Assembly: GCA_008015155.1 (NCBI GenBank)
Contig: SSFA01000008.1
Span: 1 to 64,000, forward strand
DNA length: 64,000 nucleotides
Direction of reading: 5' to 3'
Source: Thiothrix sp.
GTDB lineage: Bacteria > Pseudomonadota > Gammaproteobacteria > Thiotrichales > Thiotrichaceae
The notes under the pieces were generated by a model. It was given only the letters and a program-made list of their open reading frames with translations, searched no databases and was not told the origin of the DNA. Below, piece by piece: positions 43,941 to 54,060 of the stretch (its first letter is position 1; the number at the start of each line of letters is the position of its first letter). Both the position numbers and the translations under genes were made by a program.

Positions 43941-46820
43941 CTACCGATAACCCTCCATCGGCGGACAAGAACACACTAAATTCCGATCCCCATACACATT
44001 GTCAATCCGATTCACAGTCGGCCAATATTTCGCGGTGGGGTTTACACCTTGCGGGAATACCGCTTCGGTTTGAGAATAAGGGCGCTTCCAAGTATTCACT
44101 AAATCATCTAAGGTATGCGGTGCATTCACCAGTGGGTTATTATCAAGAGGCCAAACCCCATCTTGTACCTTTTGAATTTCGGCGCGGATTGCAATCATCG
44201 CATCACAGAATCGATCTAATTCTGCTTTTGGCTCGGATTCGGTCGGCTCAATCATGAGCGTACCCGCGACCGGAAACGACATGGTGGGTGCATGAAAGCC
44301 ATAATCCATTAAACGCTTAGCAATATCCGATTCATCAATATCTGAGGCGGCTTTCAGTGGGCGAATATCAATAATACATTCATGCGCCACCCGCCCATTT
44401 GCGCCACGGAATAGCACTGGATAATGCGCAGACAAGCGCTGCATCATGTAGTTAGCATTCAAAATCGCCATTTCGGTAGCGCGCTGCAAACCATCCGAGC
44501 CCATTAACTTAATATACGTCCATGAAATCGGCAGAATCGCGCCACTGCCATAAGGGGCTGCGGAAACGGCACTATTGCCTGAGGCAATGCCATCGGGCGG
44601 ATTGACCACATGGCTGGATAAGAACGGCGCCAAATGTGCTTTCACGCCAATCGGCCCCATACCCGGCCCACCGCCGCCGTGCGGAATCGCAAAGGTTTTA
44701 TGCAGGTTCAAATGCGATACATCTGAGCCAAACTTGCCCGGCTTAGACAAGCCCACTTGCGCATTCATATTCGCGCCATCCATATAAACTTGCCCGCCGT
44801 ATTGATGCACGATTTGGCAAATTTCCACGATCTCTTGCTCGAATACGCCATGCGTGGATGGATAAGTGACCATTAAGCACGACAAATTATCGGCATGCTT
44901 TTCAGCTTTAGCGCGTAAATCCGCCACGTCCACATTGCCATTCGCATCGCATTCCACCACCACGACTTTTAAATTCACCATCGCTGCGGAAGCGGGATTC
45001 GTGCCATGCGCGGAGCTTGGAATTAAGCACACATCGCGATGCGCTTGCCCAATACTCGCCTGATAGCGCCGAATCGCGACTAAACCAGCATATTCGCCTT
45101 GCGCGCCCGAATTGGGTTGCATGGAAATCGCATCATAACCCGTGATTTCAATCAGCCACGCTTCCAACTCTTTAATCATCTGGCGATAACCGACGGTTTG
45201 CTCATTTGGCGCAAACGGATGAATATCGGCAAATTCCGGCCACGTCACCGGAATCATTTCTGCGGTTGCATTCAATTTCATGGTGCACGACCCCAATGGA
45301 ATCATGCCATGTGTTAAGGAAAAGTCTTTATTTTCCAAGCGCTTCAGATAACGCAGCATTTCTGATTCGGAATGATGCGCATTGAATACCGGATGCGTTA
45401 AAAACGCGCTCATGCGCTGATAACCGGCTGGAATCCCACTGAAATGCTCTGCGCTCACCGCTTGATCTAAAGCATCAATGCTTAAACCATGACCCGCACC
45501 CAGCAGTACATCGAAGAGCTGTATGATATCGTCACGCGTTTTACGCTCGTCGATACTAATGCCGACTTGATTATCGGAGAGTTTACGTAAATTCAGCCCT
45601 GCCGCTAAGGCACGCTCGTAGATCCCTGCACTTTCGACTACCAGTGTATCGAACCAAGTATCGTGCAATAACTTTACACCTTTTTGCTGCAAGCCTTTCG
45701 CCAGAATCGTGGTTAAGCGCTGAATGCGTCCGGCGATTTTCTTCAAACCTTCGGGGCCGTGATACACCGCATAAAACCCCGCCATATTCGCCAACAGCGC
45801 TTGGGCAGTACAAATATTGGAAGTGGCTTTTTCGCGGCGAATATGTTGTTCGCGGGTTTGCATCGCCATGCGCAAGGCTTGCTTGCCGTGGCTATCAATC
45901 GATACGCCAATCACCCGTCCAGGCATAGTGCGCTTGTAGGCATCTTTGGTGGCAAAAAACGCAGCATGTGGCCCACCAAAACCCATCGGTACACCAAAGC
46001 GCTGTGAATTACCCACAACCACATCCGCGCCACATTCGCCGGGTGACTTCAGATTGACTAAGGCCATTAAATCAGTCGCGACACAGACCAAGGCTTTTTG
46101 TTGGTGCGCTTGCTTGATAAGCGCGTCTAAATCAATGATCTCGCCAGTGGTACTCGGATATTGCACCGCAACACCAAATACCTCGTGCTGCGCTAACTCG
46201 CTCAAGGGGGCGACGATTAATTCAAAACCGAAATACTGCGCGCGCGTTTTGAGCACATCAATGGTTTGCGGATGCACATCGCTCGCCACGAAAAACTTAT
46301 CCGATTTCAGCTTATTCGAGCGCTTACATAAGGTCATGGCTTCGGCAGCCGCGGTCGCTTCATCCAATAAAGACGCATTAGCAATGTCCATGCCGGTCAA
46401 GTCCATCACCATTTGCTGGTAATTGAGCAAACCTTCTAAACGCCCTTGCGAAATCTCCGGCTGATACGGCGTGTAAGCGGTGTACCAACCGGGATTTTCC
46501 AACACATTGCGCAAAATCACTGGTGGAGTGATGGTGTCATAGTAACCCATGCCAATGTACGACTTATTCACCTGATTCTGCGCCGCCAAGCCTTTTAAAT
46601 ACGCTAAGGTTTCGGCTTCGGTACGACTAGCGTCCAAAGCCAGCGGCGCGTTAGTTAAGATATTGGCAGGTACAGTGCTTTGGATGAGTGCCTCCAACGA
46701 ATCGGCTCCCACCAGTTTTAACATGGCTTGGGTATCCGTCTCATTCGGGCCAATATGGCGGGCAATAAAATCCCCGCGCTGCTCTAAATCAGTGAGAGCA
46801 ACGTTTAAATCTTTCATCAT
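43941..46820 (-). CDS. gcvP: Glycine dehydrogenase (decarboxylating), P-protein
   Basis: PLP-dependent decarboxylase of the glycine cleavage system; it passes the aminomethyl group to GcvH. The 959-residue homodimer form fits one-gene P-proteins. Visible blocks: [14 protein letters not shown] at the start, [30 protein letters not shown], and the PLP-Lys site [23 protein letters not shown]. It is the last and largest gene of gcvT-gcvH-gcvP, 21 bases after gcvH. Expression is set by the glycine riboswitch upstream of gcvT. Several reverse-strand frames inside it are shadows. Confidence 0.96.
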   Translation of the reverse strand: MMKDLNVALTDLEQRGDFIARHIGPNETDTQAMLKLVGADSLEALIQSTVPANILTNAPLALDASRTEAETLAYLKGLAAQNQVNKSYIGMGYYDTITPPVILRNVLENPGWYTAYTPYQPEISQGRLEGLLNYQQMVMDLTGMDIANASLLDEATAAAEAMTLCKRSNKLKSDKFFVASDVHPQTIDVLKTRAQYFGFELIVAPLSELAQHEVFGVAVQYPSTTGEIIDLDALIKQAHQQKALVCVATDLMALVNLKSPGECGADVVVGNSQRFGVPMGFGGPHAAFFATKDAYKRTMPGRVIGVSIDSHGKQALRMAMQTREQHIRREKATSNICTAQALLANMAGFYAVYHGPEGLKKIAGRIQRLTTILAKGLQQKGVKLLHDTWFDTLVVESAGIYERALAAGLNLRKLSDNQVGISIDERKTRDDIIQLFDVLLGAGHGLSIDALDQAVSAEHFSGIPAGYQRMSAFLTHPVFNAHHSESEMLRYLKRLENKDFSLTHGMIPLGSCTMKLNATAEMIPVTWPEFADIHPFAPNEQTVGYRQMIKELEAWLIEITGYDAISMQPNSGAQGEYAGLVAIRRYQASIGQAHRDVCLIPSSAHGTNPASAAMVNLKVVVVECDANGNVDVADLRAKAEKHADNLSCLMVTYPSTHGVFEQEIVEICQIVHQYGGQVYMDGANMNAQVGLSKPGKFGSDVSHLNLHKTFAIPHGGGGPGMGPIGVKAHLAPFLSSHVVNPPDGIASGNSAVSAAPYGSGAILPISWTYIKLMGSDGLQRATEMAILNANYMMQRLSAHYPVLFRGANGRVAHECIIDIRPLKAASDIDESDIAKRLMDYGFHAPTMSFPVAGTLMIEPTESEPKAELDRFCDAMIAIRAEIQKVQDGVWPLDNNPLVNAPHTLDDLVNTWKRPYSQTEAVFPQGVNPTAKYWPTVNRIDNVYGDRNLVCSCPPMEGYR

Positions 46821-46841
46821 TTGTATTAACCCAGTAGGTAG

Positions 46842-47234
46842 TTAAGCTTCAGCAGCGACTAACTCGCTATAAGCATTGGCAGTTAATAAACCGGTTAGCT
46901 CAGCTGTACTATCTAGTTTTAGTTTGAATATCCAGCCTGCTGCATAGGGATCGCTATTCACTAATTCTGGGCTGTCTTCTAAGGCGTGATTAATTTCAAT
47001 GACTTCGCCACTCACCGGCGCATAAATATCGGAAGCGGCCTTGACTGACTCCACCACTCCACATTCATCACCCGCTGTAAGCTGAGCGCCCACTTCAGGT
47101 AATTCGACAAACACCAAATCACCCAGTAAGGCCTGTGCATGATCCGTAATTCCAATCGTCACTGTGCCATCGCCTTGATCGAGAATCCATTCATGCGAAT
47201 CGGCATATTTTAAATTAGCTGGAACATTACTCAT
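46842..47234 (-). CDS. gcvH: Glycine cleavage system H-protein
   Basis: Lipoyl carrier protein of 130 residues that shuttles the aminomethyl arm between GcvP and GcvT. The lipoylated Lys is K65 in [20 protein letters not shown], the signature of Gcv[26 protein letters not shown] is the usual N-terminal block. It lies between gcvT (26 bases) and gcvP (21 bases). Confidence 0.96.
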   Translation of the reverse strand: MSNVPANLKYADSHEWILDQGDGTVTIGITDHAQALLGDLVFVELPEVGAQLTAGDECGVVESVKAASDIYAPVSGEVIEINHALEDSPELVNSDPYAAGWIFKLKLDSTAELTGLLTANAYSELVAAEA

Positions 47235-47260
47235 TTGAAATCTCCTAATTAACTGAACAA

Positions 47261-48343
47261 TTAACTTAAAACCGATTGGCCCTGACGGACAAACACTGGC
47301 TTAACCACTTTAGCAGGATACAACTTGCCACGAATCTCGATCGAGCACTGCTCGCCACAAGCAACGGGTACACGCGCTAACGCAATCGCTAGCCCTAAGC
47401 TTGGGGAGAAAGTACCACTAGTAATCTCACCTTCACCAGCCTCACAAGTCACTTTCATATGGCTCCTTAATACCCCTTTACCTTCTAGGACTAAACCCAC
47501 AAACTTTTGCTGCACGCCAACTGCTTTTTCAGCTTCTAAAGCTTGACGGCCGATAAAATCACGATTAGCCGGTTCCCAAGCAATTGTCCAGCCCAACCCC
47601 GAAGTTAAAGCTGAAGTGGTTTCATCCATATCGGTGCCATATAGGTTCATCCCCGCTTCTAAGCGCAAGGTATCGCGCGCGCCTAAACCAATGGGGGGAA
47701 TACCTGCCCCTACTAGAGCATCCCAGACTTTTTCAGCTTGCTCAGCGGGGAACATCATTTCGAAGCCATCTTCGCCGGTATAGCCAGTGCGAGCGATAAA
47801 CCAACTCCCGATTTGCGCCCCATAAAAAGGCTTGAGAAGTTCTGCTATAGCGATCTCATCAGCCGGCATTAGGGAAAAAACTTTAGCGCGAGCATTAGGA
47901 CCTTGAACCGCCAACATCGCTAAATCAGAACGCTCAGTTAAGGTAGCATCAAAGCCTTGTAGTTGCTGCCGCATCCAAGCCAAATCTTTTTCGCGAGTCC
48001 CTGCGTTCACCACAATACGATAAGCCGTATCCGATAAATAATAGACAATAAGATCGTCGATTACTCCGCCCTGCTCATTCAGCATACAACTGTAGAGCGC
48101 TTTGCCTGACTCTTTTAGTTTATCGACATTATTGGCGAGTAGCTTTAATAGATAAGGTTTAGCTTCAGCACCTTGCAGGTCTAAAACCACCATATGTGAC
48201 ACGTCAAACATGCCTGCATCACTGCGAACTTGTTTGTGCTCTTGCAATTGTGAACCATAGTGAATGGGCATTTCCCAGCCAGCGAAATCGACCATCTTCG
48301 CGCCAGCATCCAAATGCTTTTGATAGAAAGGGGTACGTTGCAT
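47261..48343 (-). CDS. gcvT: Aminomethyltransferase, T-protein
   Basis: Tetrahydrofolate-dependent aminomethyltransferase of 360 residues. [41 protein letters not shown] and [15 protein letters not shown] are the family blocks. GWEMPIHYG distinguishes it from the DmdA-like paralogue at 6903. The ATG follows a GGGAG site and the riboswitch terminator by about 15 bases. First gene of the gcv operon. Confidence 0.95.
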   Translation of the reverse strand: MQRTPFYQKHLDAGAKMVDFAGWEMPIHYGSQLQEHKQVRSDAGMFDVSHMVVLDLQGAEAKPYLLKLLANNVDKLKESGKALYSCMLNEQGGVIDDLIVYYLSDTAYRIVVNAGTREKDLAWMRQQLQGFDATLTERSDLAMLAVQGPNARAKVFSLMPADEIAIAELLKPFYGAQIGSWFIARTGYTGEDGFEMMFPAEQAEKVWDALVGAGIPPIGLGARDTLRLEAGMNLYGTDMDETTSALTSGLGWTIAWEPANRDFIGRQALEAEKAVGVQQKFVGLVLEGKGVLRSHMKVTCEAGEGEITSGTFSPSLGLAIALARVPVACGEQCSIEIRGKLYPAKVVKPVFVRQGQSVLS

Positions 48344-48358
48344 CTCATGCTCCCGTTA

Positions 48359-48395
48359 ACAAAAAAAGGGCGGCAGACCTCTCGATCTACCGCCC
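48359..48395 (-). terminator. Expression-platform terminator of the glycine riboswitch
   Basis: Minus strand: GGGCGGTAGA pairs with TCTGCCGCCC (one G-U) around an 8-nt loop, then a run of about eight T (48359-48367). It lies directly after the second aptamer and just before the gcvT ribosome site, so it would stop transcription when glycine is low. Confidence 0.85.
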
Positions 48396-48565
48396 CTCTG
48401 TCCTTGTTACCTGAGAGATTCCTTATTGTAGAGACAATAAGTTACAACCCTTCGGTGGATGCAACAGCATCACTCTCCAGAGTCAACCATCCACAACAGT
48501 CCTTTTGCCTGAGCGTTTACGGGCTATGCGCCTTCGGCGGCTTCCTAAAGAAGCGCTCTCCTGCT
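48395..48565 (-). promoter_or_regulatory. Tandem glycine riboswitch upstream of gcvT
   Basis: Two aptamers in tandem on the minus strand. The first has GGAGAGCGC, GCCGCCGAAGG and AAACGCTCAGGCAAAAGGAC; the second has CTGGAGAGTG, ATCCACCGAAGG and ATCTCTCAGGTAACAAGGAC. These match the glycine aptamer core in both copies. A terminator follows immediately, so glycine binding likely allows read-through into gcvTHP. Confidence 0.92.
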
Positions 48566-48641
48566 GAGATGTTTGTTGAAGAGCGAGTTTATAGCATATT
48601 AAGCTGAAAAATAGCTAAAGAAACATACAAATACTTTTCTA

Positions 48642-49193
48642 TCAATTCCTCACCCATTGCAGATACTGGGGTGTATAAGCCTTTCCTGCTGGATTAATAA
48701 ATTGAAAAGGAATAGAGACTAGCTCCCCATTTTTTTCTTTCAAAACAGAAAAATGCAAGTGCGGCCCTGTACTATTTCCGGTAGAACCTACTTGAGCAAA
48801 ACATTGATGTGCTTGGATTTTTTGCCCTATGCTTACTTGAATACTTCCTGGCAATAAATGCTGATAATCCGAAATCTGTTGGTTCGAATGTTTGATTCGG
48901 ACATAGCTGGATTTTTTATAGTCTGTACTAAACCAGCCCCGTCCATCATATAAATCAACCACTTCACCGGTTTGCGCAGCACAAACTGGCTCACCTTGTG
49001 GCATGACTAAGTCGACGGCATAACGGTTAATAGGATTAGTATGAGTTTCTCGGCCATTAAACCCCTGCGACACAATAAACCGCTTCCCTAGTTCAAATGG
49101 TGGAAAGTAAAGCGCTACATCTTCTGCAGCACGAACTACACTACTTAGCAGAACAAGACATAAAACAAATTTATCAATAAAATTGATTCTCAC
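48642..49193 (-). CDS. Secreted M23-family peptidase
   Basis: A 183-residue exported protein with a signal peptide (residues 1-22, ending VVRAA) and one LytM domain. Zinc ligands are H51 and D61 (GRETHTNPINRYAVDL) and H145-L-H147 (GNSTGPHLHFSV). M23 enzymes cut peptidoglycan cross-links or act as activators if the site is degraded; here all ligands are present, so an active endopeptidase is likely. It stands alone before the surface polysaccharide locus. Confidence 0.87.
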   Translation of the reverse strand: MRINFIDKFVLCLVLLSSVVRAAEDVALYFPPFELGKRFIVSQGFNGRETHTNPINRYAVDLVMPQGEPVCAAQTGEVVDLYDGRGWFSTDYKKSSYVRIKHSNQQISDYQHLLPGSIQVSIGQKIQAHQCFAQVGSTGNSTGPHLHFSVLKEKNGELVSIPFQFINPAGKAYTPQYLQWVRN

Positions 49194-49465
49194 ATTAATA
49201 ATTTGAATGAAAAAAAGGTGAACAATTACCTAGATCTAAACAACAGCTTAATATAGCATTACTATTAATTAGTTTCAGTGCCCAAAAATTAAACACCCTC
49301 TTAGTCCTATAATAAACCTAAAAATTCCCTGATTTTAAGAACAACTGATAAATCCTAATGCTATTGATGGGTATAGACGGGCGGTAGCTTGCTTAAAGCG
49401 AATAGAAGTGAGGTCTTTATAAATTACTTATACCTTGCAAAAGGTACTAAAGCATCAGACAAAAT

Positions 49466-50149
49466 ATGAAACCACTTGAATATCAAAACCATACCCTGAC
49501 AGATGAACATTTGACCCCACAAAAATCTTATCGAGCTTATGATATCCAAAAACGCCTTTTCGATCTTATTGTAGTAACGTTTGCCAGCATCGCAGCCTTG
49601 CCTATCATAGGGATCAGTGCTCTATTAATAAAAACTATTAGCCCTGGTTCACCCTTCTTTTCCCATGAGCGTGTTGGCCTACATGGGAGGATGATTCGTG
49701 TTTGGAAGCTACGTACTATGCATTGCAACTCACAAGAGCTCTTGGCAAAGCATTTAGCGGAAAATCCAGAGGCCAAACTAGAATGGGAGCAGTTTTTTAA
49801 ATTAAAGAATGACCCACGAATTATTCAAGGTATTGGAAACTTGCTGCGTAAAACAAGTATGGATGAACTACCTCAATTCTGGAATATTTTCAAAGGCGAG
49901 ATGAGTGTTGTGGGGCCGAGGCCTGTAACTTTAAGCGAGTTGGATTTTTATGGTGAGGCCAAACGGTTTTATTTGGCAGTTTTACCTGGCTTGACTGGTC
50001 TTTGGCAAGTTAGTGGGCGAAATAATACAACTTATGAAGAAAGGGTAGTACTAGACACTAAGTACGTTTATGAACGCTCTATATTTTTTGATTTGAAAAT
50101 TTTTTTTAGAACCTTTTATGTTGTTTTTGTTCAGGATGGGGCTTGTTAG
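49466..50149 (+). CDS. Initiating sugar-phosphate transferase (WcaJ/WbaP C-terminal type)
   Basis: A 227-residue polyprenol-phosphate sugar-phosphotransferase, the short PglC/WbaP-C form that starts O-antigen or capsule units on undecaprenyl phosphate. One membrane hairpin (LIVVTFASIAALPIIGISALLIKTISPG) is followed by SPFFSHERVGLHGRMIRVWKLRTM. The catalytic Asp-Glu is in KTSMDELPQFWNIFKGEMSVVGPRP. AYDIQKRLFDLI is the usual first block. It opens the polysaccharide locus and is cut off from the rest by a 1.7-kb stretch of decayed IS sequence. Confidence 0.9.
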   Translation: MKPLEYQNHTLTDEHLTPQKSYRAYDIQKRLFDLIVVTFASIAALPIIGISALLIKTISPGSPFFSHERVGLHGRMIRVWKLRTMHCNSQELLAKHLAENPEAKLEWEQFFKLKNDPRIIQGIGNLLRKTSMDELPQFWNIFKGEMSVVGPRPVTLSELDFYGEAKRFYLAVLPGLTGLWQVSGRNNTTYEERVVLDTKYVYERSIFFDLKIFFRTFYVVFVQDGAC

Positions 50150-50404
50150 GATATATTGTAGTTATATAGCTTTTTGCCTTAAGCTAACTTTCATACGAAA
50201 GCCTAAAATTATTTTTTCTACTAAAATTCAGTATAAAAACTAGTGAAACTTAACATACAATTGTTCAACAATTCTTTTGCAAAAAAGTGATTTTTTACCA
50301 AAATTTTTTAGATAACAAAGTAAAATAAACTAATATAAAAATAGCATAGTTATATTAATTCTTAACTAATAAGAGTTAAGTTAAAAATACGATCATGAGT
50401 TAAG
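50150..50404. other. AT-rich gap with no recognised feature
   Basis: Between the sugar transferase stop and the first IS remnant the sequence is very AT-rich, with no reading frame longer than a few codons and no clear hairpin. It may contain promoter elements or decayed coding DNA; I see nothing definite. Confidence 0.4.
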
Positions 50405-51035
50405 AAATTTAAAAAAAATCAATCTCAGTAGACTTGGAAAATCATAAAGTTCTACGAGCTAGACATTTGGGACGGTTATGGAAGTTAATATTTTGCTGCT
50501 TGATGGACTGAGTGTAGCGTTTAGTAGTTAACTGCTTATCAGCAGGTAGTAATCGCTGGTAATCTTACTACCAATCAGTCCAAGAGGACTCGAAGCTTGA
50601 AACCACTCAGTAAAGTTATCAAACGCTTTAAAGTCTTATCCTCTGGCTGCCATAACTCGTAAGAACAAAGTTTTCACTAATACCACTGCCAGCGCTTCTG
50701 CTTTTGATAAATCACATAAGACCGTTGCTCATACATTTTACACTAACTTGACATCATGGTGTCCCATCACTACTTAGACTGATTGAGGATTGCCCTTGAT
50801 GGGGTTTAAATTTTTTAAGTGAGCAATCGATATCGTGATACTCATCCCTGGTCTCACTGATGCCGTTGCCGTTCACGGCCATTTGGATAATTTTTTCCAG
50901 GGTATCTTCTTTGCTACCTTTATAACGTGCGTTGACAGTTTCAACAACTATAGCGACACTCATCACTACAGGCATAACTCTTTTTTTACAATTACTATCA
51001 TAATAGGGACACTTTACTGCTATCATAGCCAACGC
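50405..51035 (-). mobile_element. Decayed IS1-family element
   Basis: The minus strand from about 51032 to 50754 translates into a degraded InsA: IAVKCPYYDSNCKK, then IIQMAVNGNGISETRD and CSLKKFKP, matching the intact InsA near 63109. Below it, in shifting frames with stops, InsB pieces appear: YEQRSYVIYQKQKRWQWY, DKTLKRF and RLLPADKQLTTKRYTQSIKQ followed by NRPKCLARRTL. These align with IS1 InsB order. No terminal repeats were found. A reverse-strand frame at 50835-51203 is not a gene. Confidence 0.7.
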
Positions 51036-51239
51036 CTCGTTCTATGGACATTATACGAGGGAAGCCGTAGCGTAGTTCATGATTCGACTCCGCTCAACTT
51101 ATCTAAATCATTACCGTTTTTTATAATCTATGGCTATTTGAATTCAAAAAAACAATATAGCAATCTTACTTTTAAAAAAATACCAGACCTCTTACAAAAG
51201 TAGTTAACTGGTTAACCTACGGTAGATAAAGCCAGCGAT

Positions 51240-51790
51240 TTGTTAACTCTGATTCAATAAGCGGCGACAGTGATGGATAACTTTCATAATCCTAAGAACC
51301 TCAAAGCGAATCTGAGTGAGGCAACAATTAAAGGCTTTAGCCTCAGGTTATAAAAAACGAAGTTTGGGCTTCTTAAAAAGCCACAGCGCCTAACAACCAT
51401 AGTGTATGATGCCGCTAAGGTGCATACCTTTCGATGGTGAGTTCATTGGTATGCATCTGCACGAACGACGCGCCTCTGACACCCAGTCTTCCGGCCTTGA
51501 CCAAAGTCAATGGCACTGAAGTCGCTAATGTGCTCTACACACGGTTCAAGATCCAATACATGGTGGATTCATGCATGCGATAGCTCTTTTCTAGGCGAAA
51601 GAATGTGCAGTACTGGCACCAGTAGCTTAATATCAGACACAATTGATGTTCTGGGCTTAAGCTAGATCAGTCGATCGCTCCTTAACCATCTTAATTGGGC
51701 TAACATCGCCATGATTTCATCGAATAGCTCGCATTTAATGCCGACACTGCGTCAAAATTCCTCGGGCAATAGGGGTCATGAAGTTTCTAA
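51240..51790 (-). mobile_element. Probable decayed IS5-family transposase remnant
   Basis: On the minus strand, split over frames and stops, pieces read FDEIMAMLAQLRWLRSDR, KPRTSIVSDIKLLVPVLHIL, YRMHESTMYWILNRV and then QMHTNELTIER. Order and spacing fit the N-terminal half of IS5/ISL2-type DDE transposases (…EYRTYFHIGQSYGVSESTVYRII… then …DVTETPIER…). No intact frame and no inverted repeats are seen. The match is by eye and moderate. Confidence 0.45.
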
Positions 51791-51836
51791 GTCATGAAAA
51801 CCTTGTAGGACTCTTCTTACTTTAACAAGAGCTCTA

Positions 51837-53090
51837 ATGAAAAGCAGATTAATTAATATCATTTTAAGAAGCCTAACTTTGGTTAGCAAGCTAGTATTAA
51901 TATTTATTCTAGCGCATTTTTTTGCAGCCTCAGAAGTTGGTGTCTATGGATTAATTAGCACTTCAATTGGCTACATGCTCTACTTAGTTGGGTTAGAGTT
52001 CTATATTTATACTAATAGAAAAATTATTACGTCTAGACCTTACATGTATGGAGCAATTCTGAAAAACCAATTTGCTCTATATATAATTAACTATATTTTA
52101 ATAATAAGTATATTGACACCAATTGTTTTTTATAAAAAACTCATGCCATTAGATATATATTTTTGGATTATAATGATTCTCTTTTTCGAGCATTGGGCAC
52201 AAGAATTTAATAGATTACTTATATCTTTATCTAAACAAATAATTGCAAGTCAAATCTTATTTATTAGATCTGGACTATGGATTCTGATTTCTATTCCTTT
52301 TATTATTGCTTCGGAAAGATACAGAAATATTGATTTCATCTTATTCCTTTGGCTTTTAGGTTCTATTATTGCTTGTTTAATTGCATTACTCAAATTAGGA
52401 AAAGAAATTACATATTGGCCAAAGGGCATTAAATGGTCATTTATAAGAGCAGGGATTATTATATCACTACCTTTTGTAGTATCAACTTTAGCTACCAGAG
52501 CACTATTTACTATTGATAAATATTGGTTTAATTTCTTGACTAATCTTGAACTACTTGGAGTTTATACATTTTTTACTAGCATATCTATCTCTCTAACATC
52601 ATTTTTAGATGCAGCTGTTTTTTCCTTTTTGTATCCAATGTTGATTAAAGCCAAAACATCATCTGAGCAGTTTAGAAAAATGATGAGTAAAATGATAAAA
52701 CAGACTTTATTGCTTATTATAGTTTTCGTAATTATCGCACTAAGCACTATTGAATTCGTGCTTAGCTTAATTGACAATAAAATTTATCTAAATAATCAAT
52801 GGATGTTTGGCTGGACTTTAATGGCAAGCATTATTTTTTCTTTAGGTTTCATACCACAATATGGTCTTTATGCTTTAGAAGAGGATAAATACATAATACT
52901 ATCAAGTCTTCTAGGTTTTACGTTATTTTTAATTACAACTTATATTTTTTCATTTTACCGCCCTGACTTAGCAGTACTTCTTGGTGTAAATATAGGTTTA
53001 CTTTCGTCAGCTATTTTTAAAGTAGTAGCATTAATAGTTAAAGCTCCTAAGGAGTACCTGTGGAAAAAACAAAAGATAAGCGCGTTTTAA
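51837..53090 (+). CDS. Wzx-type polysaccharide flippase
   Basis: A 417-residue membrane protein with about twelve helices, of the MOP flippase superfamily that moves lipid-linked saccharide units across the inner membrane. The start LILRSLTLVSKLVLIFILAHFFAASEVGVYGLI is typical of Wzx, with GIIISLPFVVSTLATRALFTIDKYWF in the middle. It is very AT-rich compared with the genes before 49 kb, a usual sign of transferred surface-antigen DNA. The ATG is preceded by AAGAG. The next gene's GTG start lies 31 bases inside it, with an AAGGAG ribosome site. Confidence 0.8.
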   Translation: MKSRLINIILRSLTLVSKLVLIFILAHFFAASEVGVYGLISTSIGYMLYLVGLEFYIYTNRKIITSRPYMYGAILKNQFALYIINYILIISILTPIVFYKKLMPLDIYFWIIMILFFEHWAQEFNRLLISLSKQIIASQILFIRSGLWILISIPFIIASERYRNIDFILFLWLLGSIIACLIALLKLGKEITYWPKGIKWSFIRAGIIISLPFVVSTLATRALFTIDKYWFNFLTNLELLGVYTFFTSISISLTSFLDAAVFSFLYPMLIKAKTSSEQFRKMMSKMIKQTLLLIIVFVIIALSTIEFVLSLIDNKIYLNNQWMFGWTLMASIIFSLGFIPQYGLYALEEDKYIILSSLLGFTLFLITTYIFSFYRPDLAVLLGVNIGLLSSAIFKVVALIVKAPKEYLWKKQKISAF

Positions 53091-54055
53091 TTACTGGCGC
53101 AGATGGCTTTATAGGTTCTCATCTGACAGAATTACTCGCCTGTGAAGGTTATAACGTGCAGGCTCTATCTCAGTATAATTCTTTTAATAACTGGGGTTGG
53201 TTGGAAGATATAAAATATCAAGATAAAATCAAAGTAGTAACAGGTGATGTGCGCGATCCGCATTATTGTAAATATATTACTAAAGATATTGATATTATTT
53301 TTCATTTAGCAGCACTGATTGCTATTCCCTACTCTTATGTTGCTCCTGATAGTTATGTTGATACTAATGTCAAAGGTACGCTTAATATTTGTCAAGCAGC
53401 ATTAGAAAATGGGGTAAAACGGGTTATCCATACCTCAACCAGTGAGGTTTATGGCACTGCACAATATGTACCTATTGATGAAGCTCACCCATTGCAGCCA
53501 CAATCTCCTTATAGTGCTTCAAAAGTTGGCGCTGATATGATGGCTATGAGCTTCTATAATGCTTTTGATTTACCTGTAACGATTGCCAGACCGTTCAATA
53601 CCTATGGCCCCCGCCAGTCCGCTAGAGCAATTATTCCTACTATTATCAGTCAAATTGCAGTGGGGCAAAAACAAATAAAACTGGGTGATTTGTCACCTAC
53701 CCGTGATTTCAATTATGTGGAAGATACCTGTAGAGGATTTTTAGCACTGGCATGTTGTGATGCCGCCATTGGCAAAACGGTTAATATTGCCTCCAACTAT
53801 GAAATTTCTATGGCAGATACCCTCAATATTATTCGTGAATTGATGCACAGTGATGTGGAGTTCATTACTGATGAGCAGCGTTTACGCCCTGGAAAATCAG
53901 AGGTTTTCCGGCTTTGGGGTGAGAATCGCCTGATTCGTGAATTAACAGGTTTTGAGCCTCACTATGACATTCGTGCAGGCTTACAAAAGACCATCGAATG
54001 GTGTACCCGACCTGCGAATTTGGCGAAGTACAAACCCGCTATATATAACCTTTGA
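53060..54055 (+). CDS. legB: UDP-GlcNAc 4,6-dehydratase of the legionaminic acid pathway (LegB)
   Basis: Extended SDR enzyme of 331 residues that would convert an NDP-GlcNAc to its 4-keto-6-deoxy form. The NAD site is RVLITGADGFIGSHL; the catalytic triad is in HTSTSEVYG and SPYSASKVGADMMA (Tyr, Lys). RPFNTYGPRQSARAIIPTI and PTRDFNYVEDTCRGFL follow the LegB/RmlB line. GTG 53060 has AAGGAG 6 bases upstream, and the gene overlaps the flippase by 31 bases. The neighbouring LegC-type aminotransferase defines the pathway; I infer the GDP or UDP nucleotide from the PtmE and NeuC genes. Confidence 0.85.
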   Translation: MEKTKDKRVLITGADGFIGSHLTELLACEGYNVQALSQYNSFNNWGWLEDIKYQDKIKVVTGDVRDPHYCKYITKDIDIIFHLAALIAIPYSYVAPDSYVDTNVKGTLNICQAALENGVKRVIHTSTSEVYGTAQYVPIDEAHPLQPQSPYSASKVGADMMAMSFYNAFDLPVTIARPFNTYGPRQSARAIIPTIISQIAVGQKQIKLGDLSPTRDFNYVEDTCRGFLALACCDAAIGKTVNIASNYEISMADTLNIIRELMHSDVEFITDEQRLRPGKSEVFRLWGENRLIRELTGFEPHYDIRAGLQKTIEWCTRPANLAKYKPAIYNL

Positions 54056-54060
54056 GCATC

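Noticed and set aside
44575..46422. Plus-strand frames of 65-158 codons
   Set aside because: Antisense shadows of gcvP, whose protein is fully conserved.
50835..51203. A 122-codon plus-strand frame
   Set aside because: It is antisense to the decayed IS1 and shows no protein family.
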